Shown piece by piece: positions 41,001-52,189 of a DNA stretch of 64,000 nucleotides; position 1 is the first letter of the stretch, and each line of letters begins with the position of its first letter. This DNA is from Acanthaster planci (Eukaryota; Echinodermata; Asteroidea; Valvatida; Acanthasteridae). Below the pieces are notes generated by a model. It was not told the DNA's origin and ran no database searches. It was given only the letters and a program-made list of their open reading frames with translations. The position numbers were made by a program, and so were the translations under genes. The DNA lies in contig NW_019091475.1 in the NCBI RefSeq assembly GCF_001949145.1, forward strand, positions 188,497 through 252,496. The letters run 5' to 3'.

Positions 41001-44000
41001 ACAAGGATGATGGCTGATCAACTTTTTCCCCGAGTATATGAAAGCGTACATAGGCTGTAAATCCTTCCCTCCTAACCTATGCTTTGTAAGCTCGTGAAAA
41101 GGACAGAAAAATGGATGAACCTTTGGCACACCATGCTGCTGCCACTATTCAATTCTTTTAATAAGCAGTTGTGACACTGTGAAATTAAATGTCAGAACAC
41201 AACTGTTAGAGTGTACCAAGTGCAGTTGTACATTGGTACTTACGTGCTGTACAGACAGGCCAGGAGTATGAGAAGCAGGAAGACAGCAAAGCACAGTGCC
41301 CACCAGAGGCCTCGACCAATGGCTCTTGTCCACTTGTACCAAGGGTCAACATCTTCATTTGAGACATGAAAAAATTATAGTTTATTATATGTGGGTTTTT
41401 CCGAGAGTTGGGACGAGTTTTGGGACATTTGGACACATTTGTGCGCGGGAAATTTGGGGCCGAATTGCCACTCGTAACGTTGGCTGCATGTGACTCTTCT
41501 GGTTCTGGAAACTTTCTGAGCATTTTGAAAGTATTAAGCATCACATATTTCAGAAAAAGTACTCCTAAACGCAAGGATACCACACAGTTTGCAGCGATTT
41601 GGGTGACAACTTTCCCTTTTTGTACCATTTTCCCCAAATATACAGCAGAAAATAACATCTCTTTAAACACTAAACACTTTTCTCAATTTCGTTACGTCTG
41701 AAATCTCAGTGTGCTTGAAATTTTACTAAATGGTGCCAAAGGGTTCTGTACCTTCGATGTCAATATTGTCTGTTGTTGCTCCCGCCGGTGACGTCCCTTC
41801 TCTTTTTCTGTCCTTAGGTCTCGTTCCAGCATCGTCCTCTCGGGCACAAGGGGCAGCCCTTGCTGCTGAAGCCCGAGTTGAGGACTGTTGTCTGGGACCT
41901 TGAGCAGTGCCTGGCCGGGAAGACTTGGATGCGGAGTCACTTGCTGGCCTTCCAGGTTGAGATGCCCTGGAGGTGCTTCCCTCTGCTCGTCTTTGCTGGT
42001 GTGGATGGCTATTGGCAGCCACACCTGAGTCTGGTCTCGTCTTGGACTCCATGGGCCGTGGCTTGCTGGACTCTTTTGCTCTTACATCAGGTTCTGCAGA
42101 TGGCACCTCGTTGGAACTACCCCTAGTTCTACTAAACCCATCCCGATTCCTGTCGTCTTTGGGAGCACTTCTGAAGTTCAAGCCCGAGTCCTGTGAATGG
42201 GTGGAAGCTGTATCTGGTGTTGGTTCTGGATGTCTGCCTGATGATGGACATTGCGATTTTTTATTCCCTAGGCCTCTTGTTGAAAATGTACTCTCTGAAG
42301 GAACTTCGGAGGTCACTGCTTCAGATTTTAGTCTAGGTTCTTCGCATGTATGCTGTGACACATTCACTTTTGTCGGTCTGTCTCCCGGGTTCTGAACGGA
42401 CTCAGCATCAGATTGTCTACCACTCTTGGAATCAGCACTTGAAAAGGTTCTATTATGGGCAGTTTCTGTTGAGGCTGCTGGGTCAGACTTCTTCACAGCA
42501 TCCATAGCTCTTTTTGCATTCTGGTCCCGCCAGGCAACATAGGAATAGCTTGTACCTGAATTCAGAGGCAGGTCTTTTGTTTGGCTGATTCTCTTGGATG
42601 TTGAGTTATCACTCGGCTTGAGGGTGGACGAATTACAACCAGCTCCTCTGGCAGATGCCCTTGGATTACAATGCAACTCTTTCGTTTCAGATGAAGAGGT
42701 TGAAGAAGGCCATTTGTCCTTATCACTGGACGAATTGGCATCGCATCCTTTTTTTGTCACATCTTTCTTCGCATTGCTTGTTTGTTGATCAAGGGGCATT
42801 TTGTTTCCCAATTTCTTGTTTGACTGGGAACAAGACTCACCAGCACTTACTTGCCCTTTCCTGTCATCCTGGTCCTTCTTAGGAGCAGCAAATATCCTTG
42901 AAGGCTCCCAAAAAGGCTTGGCAGGTTGTGCTGATTTCAACTTGGTTGTTGCATCCTGCTTGTTTCCTTTACTCGATGCTTCTTGATCTTTAGGTTTGAC
43001 ACCACTTCCACTTGCATCTGCACTGCCAGACCTCAAGGAAGCTGCTGATGAAACCTCTACCCTGGGTTCAGGCGAACGTTTTGTAGAACCTTTATTTGTA
43101 CCTTTAGATGGGGAAACATCAACTCCTCTTGAAGCAACCTTACCGGATGGTTTGACACCAATTCCAATTGCATCTGAACTGCCAGACCTCAAGGAAGCTG
43201 CAGATGAAACCTCTACCCTGGGTTCAGGCGAACGTTTTGTTGAACCTTTATTGATGCCTTTAGATGGGGAAACATCAACTCCTCTTGAAGCAACCTTACC
43301 GGATGGTTTGACACCAATTCCAATTGCATCTGACTACCAGACCTCAAGGAAGCTGCGATGAAACCTCTACCCTGGGTTCAGGCGAACGTTTTGTAGTACC
43401 TTTCAATGGGGAAACATCATCTCCTCCTGAAGCTACCTTACTGGATGTCACCAAGCCTGTTGAACAGACCTCCACCTTAGGTTCTGCAGAAAAGTTGGAA
43501 GCGCTTTTACTGGTACCTTTAGACGACGTAGCATCACGTCCAGATATCACTGAAGATGCCGAAGAGACCTCCACCTTAGGCTTCTCAAGAGGTTTAGCAA
43601 ACGAGCTGTTGACATTTTCGGGTGAGGTCTTTTCCCTCTGAGGCACCGGACCAGTACCTTTGGTGAGAGGTACTTGGCAGCTTGTGCTGGCTTGGGCTGA
43701 CTGAGCAGATTCTGTTGTCTTGCATTTCTCACTGCTGAGAATCTTCGATTGTCTGCCAGCAGGAGAAGTCAACCTGATGCTCGTATCTGCATGACAAACT
43801 GGTACGCTATTTTGCAGGATCCCAGCACCTAGAGTTGCCTTCACATCAACATAGGCCCCTTGCTTGGAACCACTGCACCCTTTTTCTGCTGCATTCACTC
43901 TTCCTGCCTTCATTTTTGACAGTTTCTGAACTGTTTCTGACTCAGGCAGAAGGCCTCCTTCCAAAGCGCATGCTTCTGTGTTGGAAGGCATCACAAAGTT

Positions 44001-46055
44001 CCTGCCACAGTTCTGAAATGCAGGGCTTTGCTCCCATGAGGTCGGCTCTGATGGGGCACCGTTGGCCCTGCCCGGGTGCTCTTGAGGGGAACTAGAGGGC
44101 ATCCCAAGTGGTGCGTACATCCTCTTGATGATCTCTTCCCACTCTTCTTTTGTCATCCTTCCCGACACTTCGCTTCCTAGACTGCCTGAGCTGTCCAGCC
44201 TACTCCTCTCCATATCATCTGCCAGCCCGTCAGCTTCAGTCTCTTGCGGATCACAGCTGTACGTTTGATCCCTGGATCCAGTAGTTCTTGCATTAGTCAG
44301 GTCCTCTGGACTGCCTCCTGTTGCCTTCACACCATCCCCTTCTCTCCTACCCTTGCTTGAAAAGGCACTCTTTCTTGAGGTGTTGTATTCGCCCTTGCTC
44401 ACAGCAGACTTTGTTTTGCTTTGCTTTGAACTATCCGGCTGACCAGCACACCCACTGGGCTGTGAAGTTCTGACAAAGTCTGATGAAACAAATATCCTCT
44501 TTGGATCAAAGAAAGACTTGTCCTTCTCTTTAAAGCCCTTTGAGTGGTGTGGATTATCATTAATATGCTTTGAAAGTTTATCAGAATTGCTGTTTATGAC
44601 AGACTCAGCAGTAAAAGGTGCAGTTCTTGGCTTTGAGGATGGGCTGTGGTATGAGGCATTTTTGGACACACTCTTAGTCTCATCACTTTGACAGGATCTT
44701 GCACTAGCAGACTTGGTCCTTGCAGGGTTCTGGCATTCAATGATCGATGACCGACCACTGTATTGAGAGACATCTTTGTCGGTCTGCAAAGATGTGTCTG
44801 GACTCTCCTGTTTAGGGGCAGCTGGCATCTTCTTCTTCTTTTTCTTCTTGTTCTTCCTGGGCTTACTTAAGCCAGGTGGAGGGTTTGGTACTCCGGATGC
44901 TTCATTCTTGACCATCCACTCTTCCACTTTGTCCATGTTTGACACCTCGTCAAAGCTGTCCAGGCCATAATTGGTCTCGCTGCTCGTCTCCTCTGAGCGC
45001 CAGGTGTGCGGGGAGCTCTGTCCGTGGTGCCCCTTTGAGCTGAACCTCTCTGTTGAATTGGCCATGGAGCCCCGAAGGCTGCTCTGGCTAGTGCTGCCAT
45101 TGGCACCCGACCTGATATTGTTGGGAAGAGAGGCTGCTCGGCGGGGCTCCGGCGTCCAAGGTATATCACTCTGCTGGTAGCCTGAGTTCACCCAAGACAT
45201 CTCCGGTTTGGGATCTGATTCGGCCGCTGGATCAGTCCATGTTCCCCACATGCCATCTTGCTGACTGGTATTACTGGCTTTAGTGTAATGCGGTCCAACA
45301 TTTGTCCTACCAGTATGGGAGACATTGGTCTGTCTCTGAGAAGCTCGAGGATCGCCAAAATGGCTGTTCATGCCAAGACTCTGGAAGTCCTCTGAACGTC
45401 CCCAGTAAGGGCTGAACATGCTGTCGGCTACAGTGTTAGAGAAATACTGGGCAGCATTTCCGCTGGGCTGCTGCGGCCATGGACCTCTCACACTCCTGGC
45501 TTTGTAGTTGTTTCCGTTTAAGAAAGTAGCGCTCCCCTGAGGTCCCCCACTGTCCCAGGATTGCCTTGCTAATGAAGAGTTCCAGGAGGTGGCTGTTCCT
45601 CTTCCGTACTGCTGTTTCTGTTGCTCTCCATCTAGGAAGCTGCGCCCTGTGCCTGTCTGGTGGTGACCGTATGTGTAGGGCCCCTGGTTGGCTTGACAAA
45701 AGGAGTTTTTGGTTTCTCGAAATGAAGCATTATAAGGCTCCAGTGCTATGGCCTGCAAGAGTAAAAAAGTGATGCTCCATTTTAGGACTGATTAAAAGAG
45801 CAGAAAAAAACCAACTTTGTTTGGATGTTTAAAAAAATAGTTGTTAGTGAACATTGTTCAAAGTGGGACAAGATGTCAACAATGACGCAGAAGAATAACT
45901 ACAAGGAAGATAAATCCTGATGGTGAGACTACAACAATTCCACAACGACCCTTACCTTCTCCAGCAATAATTTTGCTTGAGCAAAGTTTCCGTGGGCGTA
46001 GGATGACAAAGCTTGCTCATGCAGTCTCTCCCCCTCGGTTTGCAACACGTTCATC
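33868..46055 (-). CDS. DNAJC14: DNAJC14-type membrane J-domain co-chaperone, frame broken in a coding tandem repeat
   Basis: DNAJC14 is an ER-membrane Hsp40 that stimulates Hsp70 and assists membrane-protein trafficking (family knowledge). Twelve exons run leftward: 46055-45956 (ATG at 46054), 45752-41752, 41352-41244, 40561-40371, 39019-38883, 37857-37789, 37239-37186, 37043-37002, 36581-36462, 36033-35932, 35038-34878, 34015-33868 (TAG). Domains in order: TPR-like N-terminus; a very long disordered Ser/Lys-rich region with a polylysine run; one transmembrane segment; a J domain with HPD; a Cys-rich GKHRRYE module; a W/F-rich DITEW module; a basic end (KKHKKHRKKKR). Two 1-base deletions at about 43334 and 43357 break frame in exon 2. 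Allowing for them, the exons sum to exactly 1745 codons, far longer than vertebrate DNAJC14 (about 700 residues). Confidence 0.92.
34180..34372 (+). repeat. GTTT / TTGGGGTG minisatellite
   Basis: Alternating GTTT tetramers and TTGGGGTG units run for about 190 bp in DNAJC14 intron 11. The plus strand has at least six runs of four or more G, enough for a G-quadruplex; the transcript of DNAJC14 would carry the C-rich complement. Confidence 0.9.
35932..36581 (-). CDS. DNAJC14: DNAJC14 exons 9-10, Cys-rich and DITEW module
   Basis: Exon 9 (36581-36462) encodes CDVCGGKHRRYETNRDPYSA followed by RYCSRHGFRHPAHE. Exon 10 (36033-35932) encodes GDVWVETSHLGFKWHFYAMM and KIFDITEW. Both match the DNAJC14-specific C-terminal module. 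The first metal-site pair is CxxC; the second pair, CxxC in mammals, reads CxxH (CSRH) here, which could still bind zinc. Confidence 0.9.
37002..37857 (-). CDS. DNAJC14: DNAJC14 exons 6-8, end of J domain and charged helix
   Basis: There are three small phase-0 exons: 37857-37789 (SEAFQILQKAYETLTDP), 37239-37186 (VKRREFEMESQHAHFDEE) and 37043-37002 (MEDLMKKMEEKMEE). The last exon is a short amphipathic, charged helix equivalent in position to the helix that precedes the Cys module in DNAJC14. All splice sites are GT-AG with pyrimidine-rich acceptors. Confidence 0.88.
38883..39019 (-). CDS. DNAJC14: DNAJC14 exon 5, J domain
   Basis: This exon of 137 bp encodes most of the J domain: NPYEVLGVSSEASEDDIKKY, YYRRQCMLVHPDK. 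The HPD tripeptide that triggers Hsp70 ATP hydrolysis is intact and lies at the very end of the exon; helices III and IV are in the next exon. Confidence 0.93.
40371..41352 (-). CDS. DNAJC14: DNAJC14 exons 3-4, transmembrane segment and juxtamembrane region
   Basis: Exon 3 (41352-41244) encodes DPWYKWTRAIGRGLWW followed by a strongly hydrophobic run (LCFAVFLLLILLACLY), a clear membrane span. Exon 4 (40561-40371) encodes GIKYSWHILRELVKLLQENW, then a Gly/Ser-rich linker ending SIDIPTSG. The acceptor of exon 4 was chosen at CACCCAG because it alone keeps the frame from exon 3. Vertebrate DNAJC14 has several membrane spans here; only one is obvious in this copy. Confidence 0.82.
41752..45752 (-). 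CDS. DNAJC14: DNAJC14 giant exon 2 with frameshift
   Basis: The 4001-bp exon encodes a low-complexity Ser/Thr/Lys/Pro region with a lysine run (RKNKKKKKKKMP) near 44840 and a decaying tandem repeat (PRVEVSS-type units) at about 42998-43600. From 45752 the frame runs to TGA at 43346-43344. A second frame opens after a TAG at 43336-43334 and continues to the donor at 41752. Comparison with the two neighbouring repeat units shows two missing bases, one near 43357 and one near 43334. Restoring two bases gives the phase needed to join exon 3, so this is one exon with a lesion or sequencing error, not two genes. Confidence 0.85.
42998..43600 (-). repeat. Tandem coding repeat in DNAJC14 exon 2
   Basis: There are two near-identical 156-bp units (42998-43153 and 43154-43309) and a third, shorter and changed unit from 43310, then two weaker relatives marked by ACCTCCACCTTAGG up to about 43570. 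On the coding strand the unit reads RSPEPRVEVSSAASLRSG, a GVKPSGKVASRGVDVSPSKG-like part and KGSTKRS. The near identity of the first two units means recent duplication or active homogenisation, and it is also a setting where assemblies go wrong. Confidence 0.9.
45956..46055 (-). CDS. DNAJC14: DNAJC14 exon 1, TPR-like N-terminus
   Basis: It follows an acceptor (CTGTGGCAG) and opens one base later with ATG at 46054, so a non-coding 5' exon is expected upstream. It encodes 33 residues (LHEQALSSYAHGNFAQAKLL) and ends GAGAAG before GTAAGG, phase 0. Joined to the start of exon 2 (AIALEPYNASF) it forms one TPR-like helix pair with the typical G-x-F-x-x-A and A-I-x-L-x-P positions. Confidence 0.85.
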
Positions 46056-49000
46056 CTGCCACAGAAGAGTCACAAAATAAGAGCTACCATGAGCATGCAA
46101 TGGAGTCTGTGTGACGTATGCAGGGTCTTTGCTGGTAACAAGTCTACCTAACGTGTACTTGGCCAACACATGTACGTGTGAAACAAGTCTGGATATCTCT
46201 CATCCGCACTGATTAGCTCATTCAGATGTACACATTTTACAGATGTTGACTGCTAGTGTTCATGTGATGCAGTGAAACCCACCCTCCTGAGGACAAGTCA
46301 AAGGAAAAATAGAATGCTCCATGGATCACCTAGAGAGGTACTTAAGTTGCACCACAGCATGAGATGGAGCCATCAGTATCTGTTTTATAACACCTCTCTC
46401 ATCAATTCCGCTTGATTTCATTAATAACTGATTAATCTAATCTAAATAAAATTAAATGTAATTCTATTCAAATTAAGCATTTGTTGAAAATCCACGAGCA
46501 GTTTTCCAAAGTACCTCTAAACAGAATGTTTGCACCAAGCCCAAGCAACTGGGAGGGAAAATGAATAATACAAACACCTGTGCGCATCGGTACACAATAG
46601 TAGTTGCTTTACATACATGTATGGGGTTTGTAGCATGAGCATGTACAGTACAGTATGTGTACCCTTACATACATGTACAATGTACATGTAATTTGGGCAA
46701 TATACAGAAAGATAGCAATTCACTCACAAAAATTCTGAGTATGATACAGAAAAATGAAGGATTGAAACAATGTGATGGAGCCTATCAGTATCAGTAGCCT
46801 TCAGTAACAAGGGGCCATACTAATGTATGTAGCATCAACAAGCGTCAACAAAGTGTGAACAAATTATTCAAGCACATTTATGCAATTTGTTTTTAATTTA
46901 CAATATTAATTAGGCTAAAAACATATACTTGTAGGCCCTATTATATCTATCTGAAATGATATTTGAGTGTTCAAAATTGAGTGACAAAGTCGGGCATATT
47001 CGTGCAGCCCGACTGACAGCCATCTTGTTTTCACGTGGACGGCAGAGTAAAGAAAGATAGCAGCCTCCATTCATTGCGAAAAACTTGCATTTTTCTGAGT
47101 GAATCTGGAAGTGAATTCAATGTTTGTCTTACACAGTGGCAGGTCTTACAGTCTGTAAAATATGATAAACCAATTTTAAATCTTTAAGAGAGTATTTTCA
47201 AATTAACGCTTTGTTAACATTAAATAGCATGACCGGTAACAAGGCGAGCAAGGGTAACCTCTGTGTTTGTACACTCTTAGAAGAGTAGACCGCTGTTTTC
47301 ATCCTGGTTTGAGTGGGGACTGACCTTTTGTGACCTATTAATGGGCAGATTTGACTGATCCCTTGATTTTGCTGTGCGCATTAGATTAGCTGCAGTAGCT
47401 GTTGATCCTGGTCAAAAATCACTGACATGTTTGTTTGACTTGAGTTACATTCCCTTATCAAATCAATCTTTACGTTTGAATTATCAAGCAAATACATGTA
47501 CAATTATCATGATTACAGGAATCCACATCCATCATGTCCATAGCATCACTTCAACATGTTCAACACTTGACACCAATGACATGAGTGAGAGATCACTGAA
47601 AAATTCTGAGTGGAAGTGGCCCCCTAGGCCTAAATCATAGTGACAATTTAAAATGCAAGCCAAAGTGATGTTTGTGTAGGGAATGCCATGATTTATACCG
47701 GTGATTCAAAATAGTGAGCCTCCACGAGTTTGCAATGCGTTGGCCAATCACATGCGCGAAATCTGTCGACCCTTCCAAAACAAGCTTTGTGTCAACAGAC
47801 ATGACAGATTTCGTGCATTGTGATTGGCCAATGTGTTGCAACCTCTTGGACTGTTGGAGTTGGAGGCGCACGTTTGTGAAATGCCCATAGGTTCTTCCCT
47901 CAAGCATGTCAATTCAAGCGAATATCAGGATCATTCATGCCATGACTGATGTCATGATTCAGATTACAGACACCCATGAGACACCAATCATGCCAATCAT
48001 TGCCAGCACGGCTGGTGCCCGTTTGCATCGGACATGTCACATGCGCTGACCATGGCATGAGTGACATGCACGAATTTCACACCCAAAATTGGACAAAGAC
48101 GGCTTACGTTGGACGCTCATTTCTCCCATCGCTGCTTCCGTAACAACTCCAATTCGTCTGTGCCATCAGCCGACACCCTCAACTGACGACAGGCCGTGCA
48201 CTTTTCAACGTTCCGATCTACTGACAGCCTCCATCATGTCCGTTCCAAAATCCCCTTCACCCTCGACACACCATGTTTCACACACGTAAGTACTATGGAG
48301 ACGTGCTGGCTGCAGAGTGCTAGTGGCATGTACATATGTACGCAAATTGGCGTTGGTCAACTCGACACTCCTGTACCAACTCGGTCCAGATATCACGCAA
48401 TACTGTATCAACTCGGTATTGCTCACACGTCCATTCGGGCTGACGTCAACCCGCTGTGTTAGGTAATGGCTACATTCGCGTGGTATGACTGTGGCTGGAA
48501 ATAACCAACACGTACGCCTACGCCGGTCGTAGCCAGTTGATTCAACTACCAGACAGCCTGCTGTTATTGCAAGTCTGCGCGCCGTAATAACTTCCGCTTT
48601 CTTATCCGACGTAATTTCAGCAGTTACAACTGCACTAAGTAAACCACGAAGGGTGCCGTTACGGTATACTGAGCGGGAAATCCGACTTCCTGCTCGTTGT
48701 ACAGGTTATATTGTCATATATACCTGAAATCCTTTGGCTGAAATAAAAGTTCAAAACTGTCTCATAAGTTTTATTTCCCAAGATTCGAGTTAAGGGGCGC
48801 TCAAGGATAGGGATCAGGGTGTCTCTTTTTAAATTCTGTAGTTGGTTCTCATACAACCGGAGGAGAGTCAGTCGGTCGAAAAAAATACAAAATCCTGGGT
48901 TAAAACGTGACATCCACGGTGAACGCTTAGCAGGCCACGTAAAATGATGAAAAACGTTCGACGCATGACTGTCTATCGCACATTAATTTTGTCTTTGGGA

Positions 49001-51166
49001 TTTTTGAATAAGCGGTAAAGAATCAACTCATCTGTAGCCAACAGCCAGCCTTTAGTCAAGGCGCACGTGGCACTCGGATACCAGTACAGTTGTGACACAA
49101 AAAAGACCATCTGAGTGACTTTTTTTTCGTGCTTCCACCCGAGCATCATACAATTTGGAGGTAATCTGTATTTAGTGCTGTGCAGTAAACACGAAATGAA
49201 CAAAGTTTGCACCACCCCTGCTATAGCTGCACGAACCTTTACCATTCACAACTTGGGTGCACCAGCTTAAGTCAGGTGGGGGGGATCAGTCTATGAGCTA
49301 TCCACCACTTACCTGCTGATTCATTCCCTTGCATATTGGAGAAGCAAATTAAACCTGTTTCTTTCGAAAAATCCTGTATCCACTCAAAGTCGAGTAACGA
49401 TGTAGAAGACGTAATTTTATTGACACAAAAGTTTGACCCCCCCCGACACTGCCACAATATTCATAATGCAACGCACTGGCCGAGTTGCAGAACTTAAGTG
49501 ACACGTGACAAACTGACACATTTGGGGAGGGGGGCTGATGGATTTAAATTCCAGATATTGGTTTTCCCAAATTCAAAAATGTATCTTCATATAAAGCGCC
49601 AGGCACGAAGTAGGCTAAACACACAAATAATCAACGTGGCGCGAACCATTTTCTAGTGGTTGATGCCTCTGCCGCTCTGCATGATGTATATATGCACGTA
49701 CCGTTAAGTCCCGCGGAAAAATACGAGCGTAGCAAGCCCCTCTGTAACATTAGACATTTTAGAGTCTGTGTTTTCCCCAAAATTAAAAATTCTTTTTAAA
49801 TCCTGGTCATGATGTAGACAGGTTTGGCGGCATAAAAAAGCGTTTCCCTTACCATTATAGGAGCCACAAAAGAAGGCCCACATGTCGGGATAAGAAATTA
49901 AAAGGGGGCGCCCTAATGCGTGATCGCCACGGTGTTTTCCAATCATATAGGAGGGAAAGCACGTATACCTTTGTATTTGGGATAAAGGATAACGATTATT
50001 TCTTCAAAACGTTTGTGTAATTATAACATGGAATAACTGAAACTTTACTGACATCGAGACCAAATTTCCCAAGTTGCATTTCATTAAAATAAACACAAGA
50101 ACATGTATACTATCGTACCAAATAACCATTGTCATTTTTAGAAATATTTACCGTTTTAATTTGACTGAGTGTATAATATTAATACATGGTTACATTGAGT
50201 CCAATATTTATAAGGTAAAGAATACGCCTTCTTGATGATTCTTAACAGTAGTCATAGCTTACACAACACGGGATAAACCATTGTGCATGTTGCGCGGAGC
50301 GGTCAACATGACATGCTAAGCTAAAGACGGCAACATCATTGAGTGGCGCACTGTCGTTTCGCAGAATTCGCAGAGAGGATTTGTACAAGTTGGCTTAGTC
50401 GTGAATTTAAAGATCGTGGTTCACTTGAACCCCTGTTATCAACATTAAAGTCGTAGATTATTGTTAATGCATACAGATCGTATCGTGCACTTTCTCAGAT
50501 TTCGACTTGATGCCCAGCCTCGGGTAGCAAAAATGTTAACCTCGGTTGTTTGATGGTGTTTCTGAAGTAAAATCAAGCAACGCCGTACATAAAAAAAATC
50601 TCATTTTCAACTTTAAATTGTTGAATTGAAAAGTTGAATTCTGAAATTGAAACGTAAACAAGGTATACAGAAGGGCATACAAGCCAATGTTATCAACGTG
50701 GATGCATTCTAGTCTATTTTAAAACGACCGCACTTAAGGAGCAAATCTCTTCATCAAGGTGCGTCGCTGTTTACAGAAAGCGGCCTTTGAAGAGAAGAGT
50801 TAGTACAACAGGTGTCAAGGTTTTATAATAAGACACATGCAAACTGAATATATTAATCGATGTAAACTAAATTAATTTTCTCTGTTGTTCAAGTAGACCG
50901 TGAAGTGTCAGTCGCACTCGTGGAGTGGCAAACAATGCTTTTTCAATCCAGGACCACAGCCTCAACCCTCCCGCATAAGAAATTTAATAAGCAGCTTTGA
51001 AAACAGTTCCCAACTCTCCTTCCTCAGTATAGAGGTATGGGCCCCTTTGAAACTTCTTCCGTCCTCGACTAGCCGCCGAAAGCAAGGGTGCTGATTAAAG
51101 TCTACGAGAAGATACCCACTTTCGTTTTCGACTGGGGGATTTCCCCATTTAGAGTGGACAACGGTT
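46056..51166. other. Spacer between the Tie-like gene and DNAJC14, with a probable promoter area
   Basis: No complete coding exon is recognised. At 47720-47853 there is a foldback element. The interval at about 48100-48700 is richer in CpG than its surroundings and may hold the DNAJC14 promoter or 5' exon. At 48236 a short plus-strand frame opens in good context and ends exactly at a consensus donor (CACGTAAGTA, 48287-48292), but no downstream exon was found. The remainder to 51166 is AT-rich and featureless. Confidence 0.5.
47720..47853. mobile_element. Foldback element containing CCAAT-type palindromes
   Basis: Arms of about 48 bp are inverted: GTTGGCCAATCACATGCGCG with GAAATCTGTC at the left, and GACAGATTTC with GTGCATTGTGATTGGCCAAT at the right, around 35 bp. 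Each arm carries an ATTGG/CCAAT box, a common promoter motif, so the element could bring regulatory sites. Confidence 0.65.
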
Positions 51167-51343
51167 TTAATTGGGCGTTGCCACCACCTCCACGTACGGG
51201 CACCGAGCTTCATCATGGCCGACGTCTGCTTTGGGCAGGTTCCTGAAGTCATTCTCATAGAATTGTGCCGGCAATTCTTCCTGTGTCATCGGCCGTGAAC
51301 CTTCTGCTCTAAGATCCTGTGCGTCATTGTTTTCGTACTCAGC
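51167..51343 (-). CDS. Tie-like exon 9, cytoplasmic tail
   Basis: It follows a CTGTTTTGAAAAG acceptor (a modest pyrimidine tract) in phase 0 and encodes 58 residues ending in TAA: AEYENNDAQDLRAEGS, ELPAQFYENDFRNLPKADVG and CPYVEVVATPN. Two tyrosines sit in Y-E-N contexts, the consensus (pYxN) for Grb2-type SH2 domains, and a third is in YVEV. No kinase fold is possible in this length. An overlapping longer frame reads on to 50962 but is out of phase with the upstream exon. Confidence 0.78.
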   Translation of the reverse strand, partial: AEYENNDAQDLRAEGSRPMTQEELPAQFYENDFRNLPKADVGHDEARCPYVEVVATPN

Positions 51344-52117
51344 CTTTTCAAAACAGGTTCAAAAATGTAGTCAGTGTGCAATCACCCGAAAACATGAAGA
51401 TAAAGAACTAGTGTTTTAAAGTCATACTCAGCGGGGCATCCTCACAATCATCAGCAACAGCCTAGCTATGGAAATAGCTTAAGTATTAAAATTTCAGTTA
51501 ATATGTACAATTATGTGAGGCTTACGTTGACTATTTGCCACGTCCTTCGAAAAAGTGCATTTCACTTCCCAACACTAGAATACCCGTATTAGCTTCTGTT
51601 TAGCCTGATTTGATTTTATGTGCTGAGTTGCATGTTCTTATACGTGAGGATTATTTTTTGCATCCACCATAAGAATGAAAGACAAACTGTGATATTGTTA
51701 CTATTAAAGAGAATGAAAGGTAAATTTGTGAATAACAACTAAATAACATTCTGCATTATTCGTTAAAGAAACTTACACTGTCGTCATTACTACGTCTATC
51801 CCTTTGTTTGGTTCTGTGACGCTGGCGACGATTCCGACCAAGACAGGCAAATGTTACTGAGAGGGATACCCCAATCAAGACGACAAGGATACCTCCACCG
51901 ATTGCCGCTAGTAGAACTACATTAAGAGGCTCTAAAAATGAAAAGCAAAATAGTTAGCTTATTTGCTCTCAACAAAATGGGGACGAGAATCATCTCTTGC
52001 CCTTTTGCCAGAAAGCAGTTATTACCTGTACATCCTTTAGTCAAAATGATTGCTGCGATCACTGCAGTGATAAAGTATGGGTGGCTCATACACCGAAACC
52101 GCCTTTACAAGAGACTG

Positions 52118-52189
<72 letters not shown>

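Noticed and set aside
43344-43344. Split of the DNAJC14 locus into two genes at the frameshift
   Set aside because: The two frames share the same repeat and exact two-base loss, and only the joined version fits the downstream exon phase.
42996-43361. 121-codon plus-strand open frame with repeats
   Set aside because: It is the antisense shadow of the DNAJC14 156-bp coding repeat; the minus strand joins to conserved exons, this one does not.
50962-51258. 98-codon minus-strand frame overlapping the Tie-like tail
   Set aside because: It is out of phase with the only acceptor that joins exon 8, and its sequence matches no kinase or other family.
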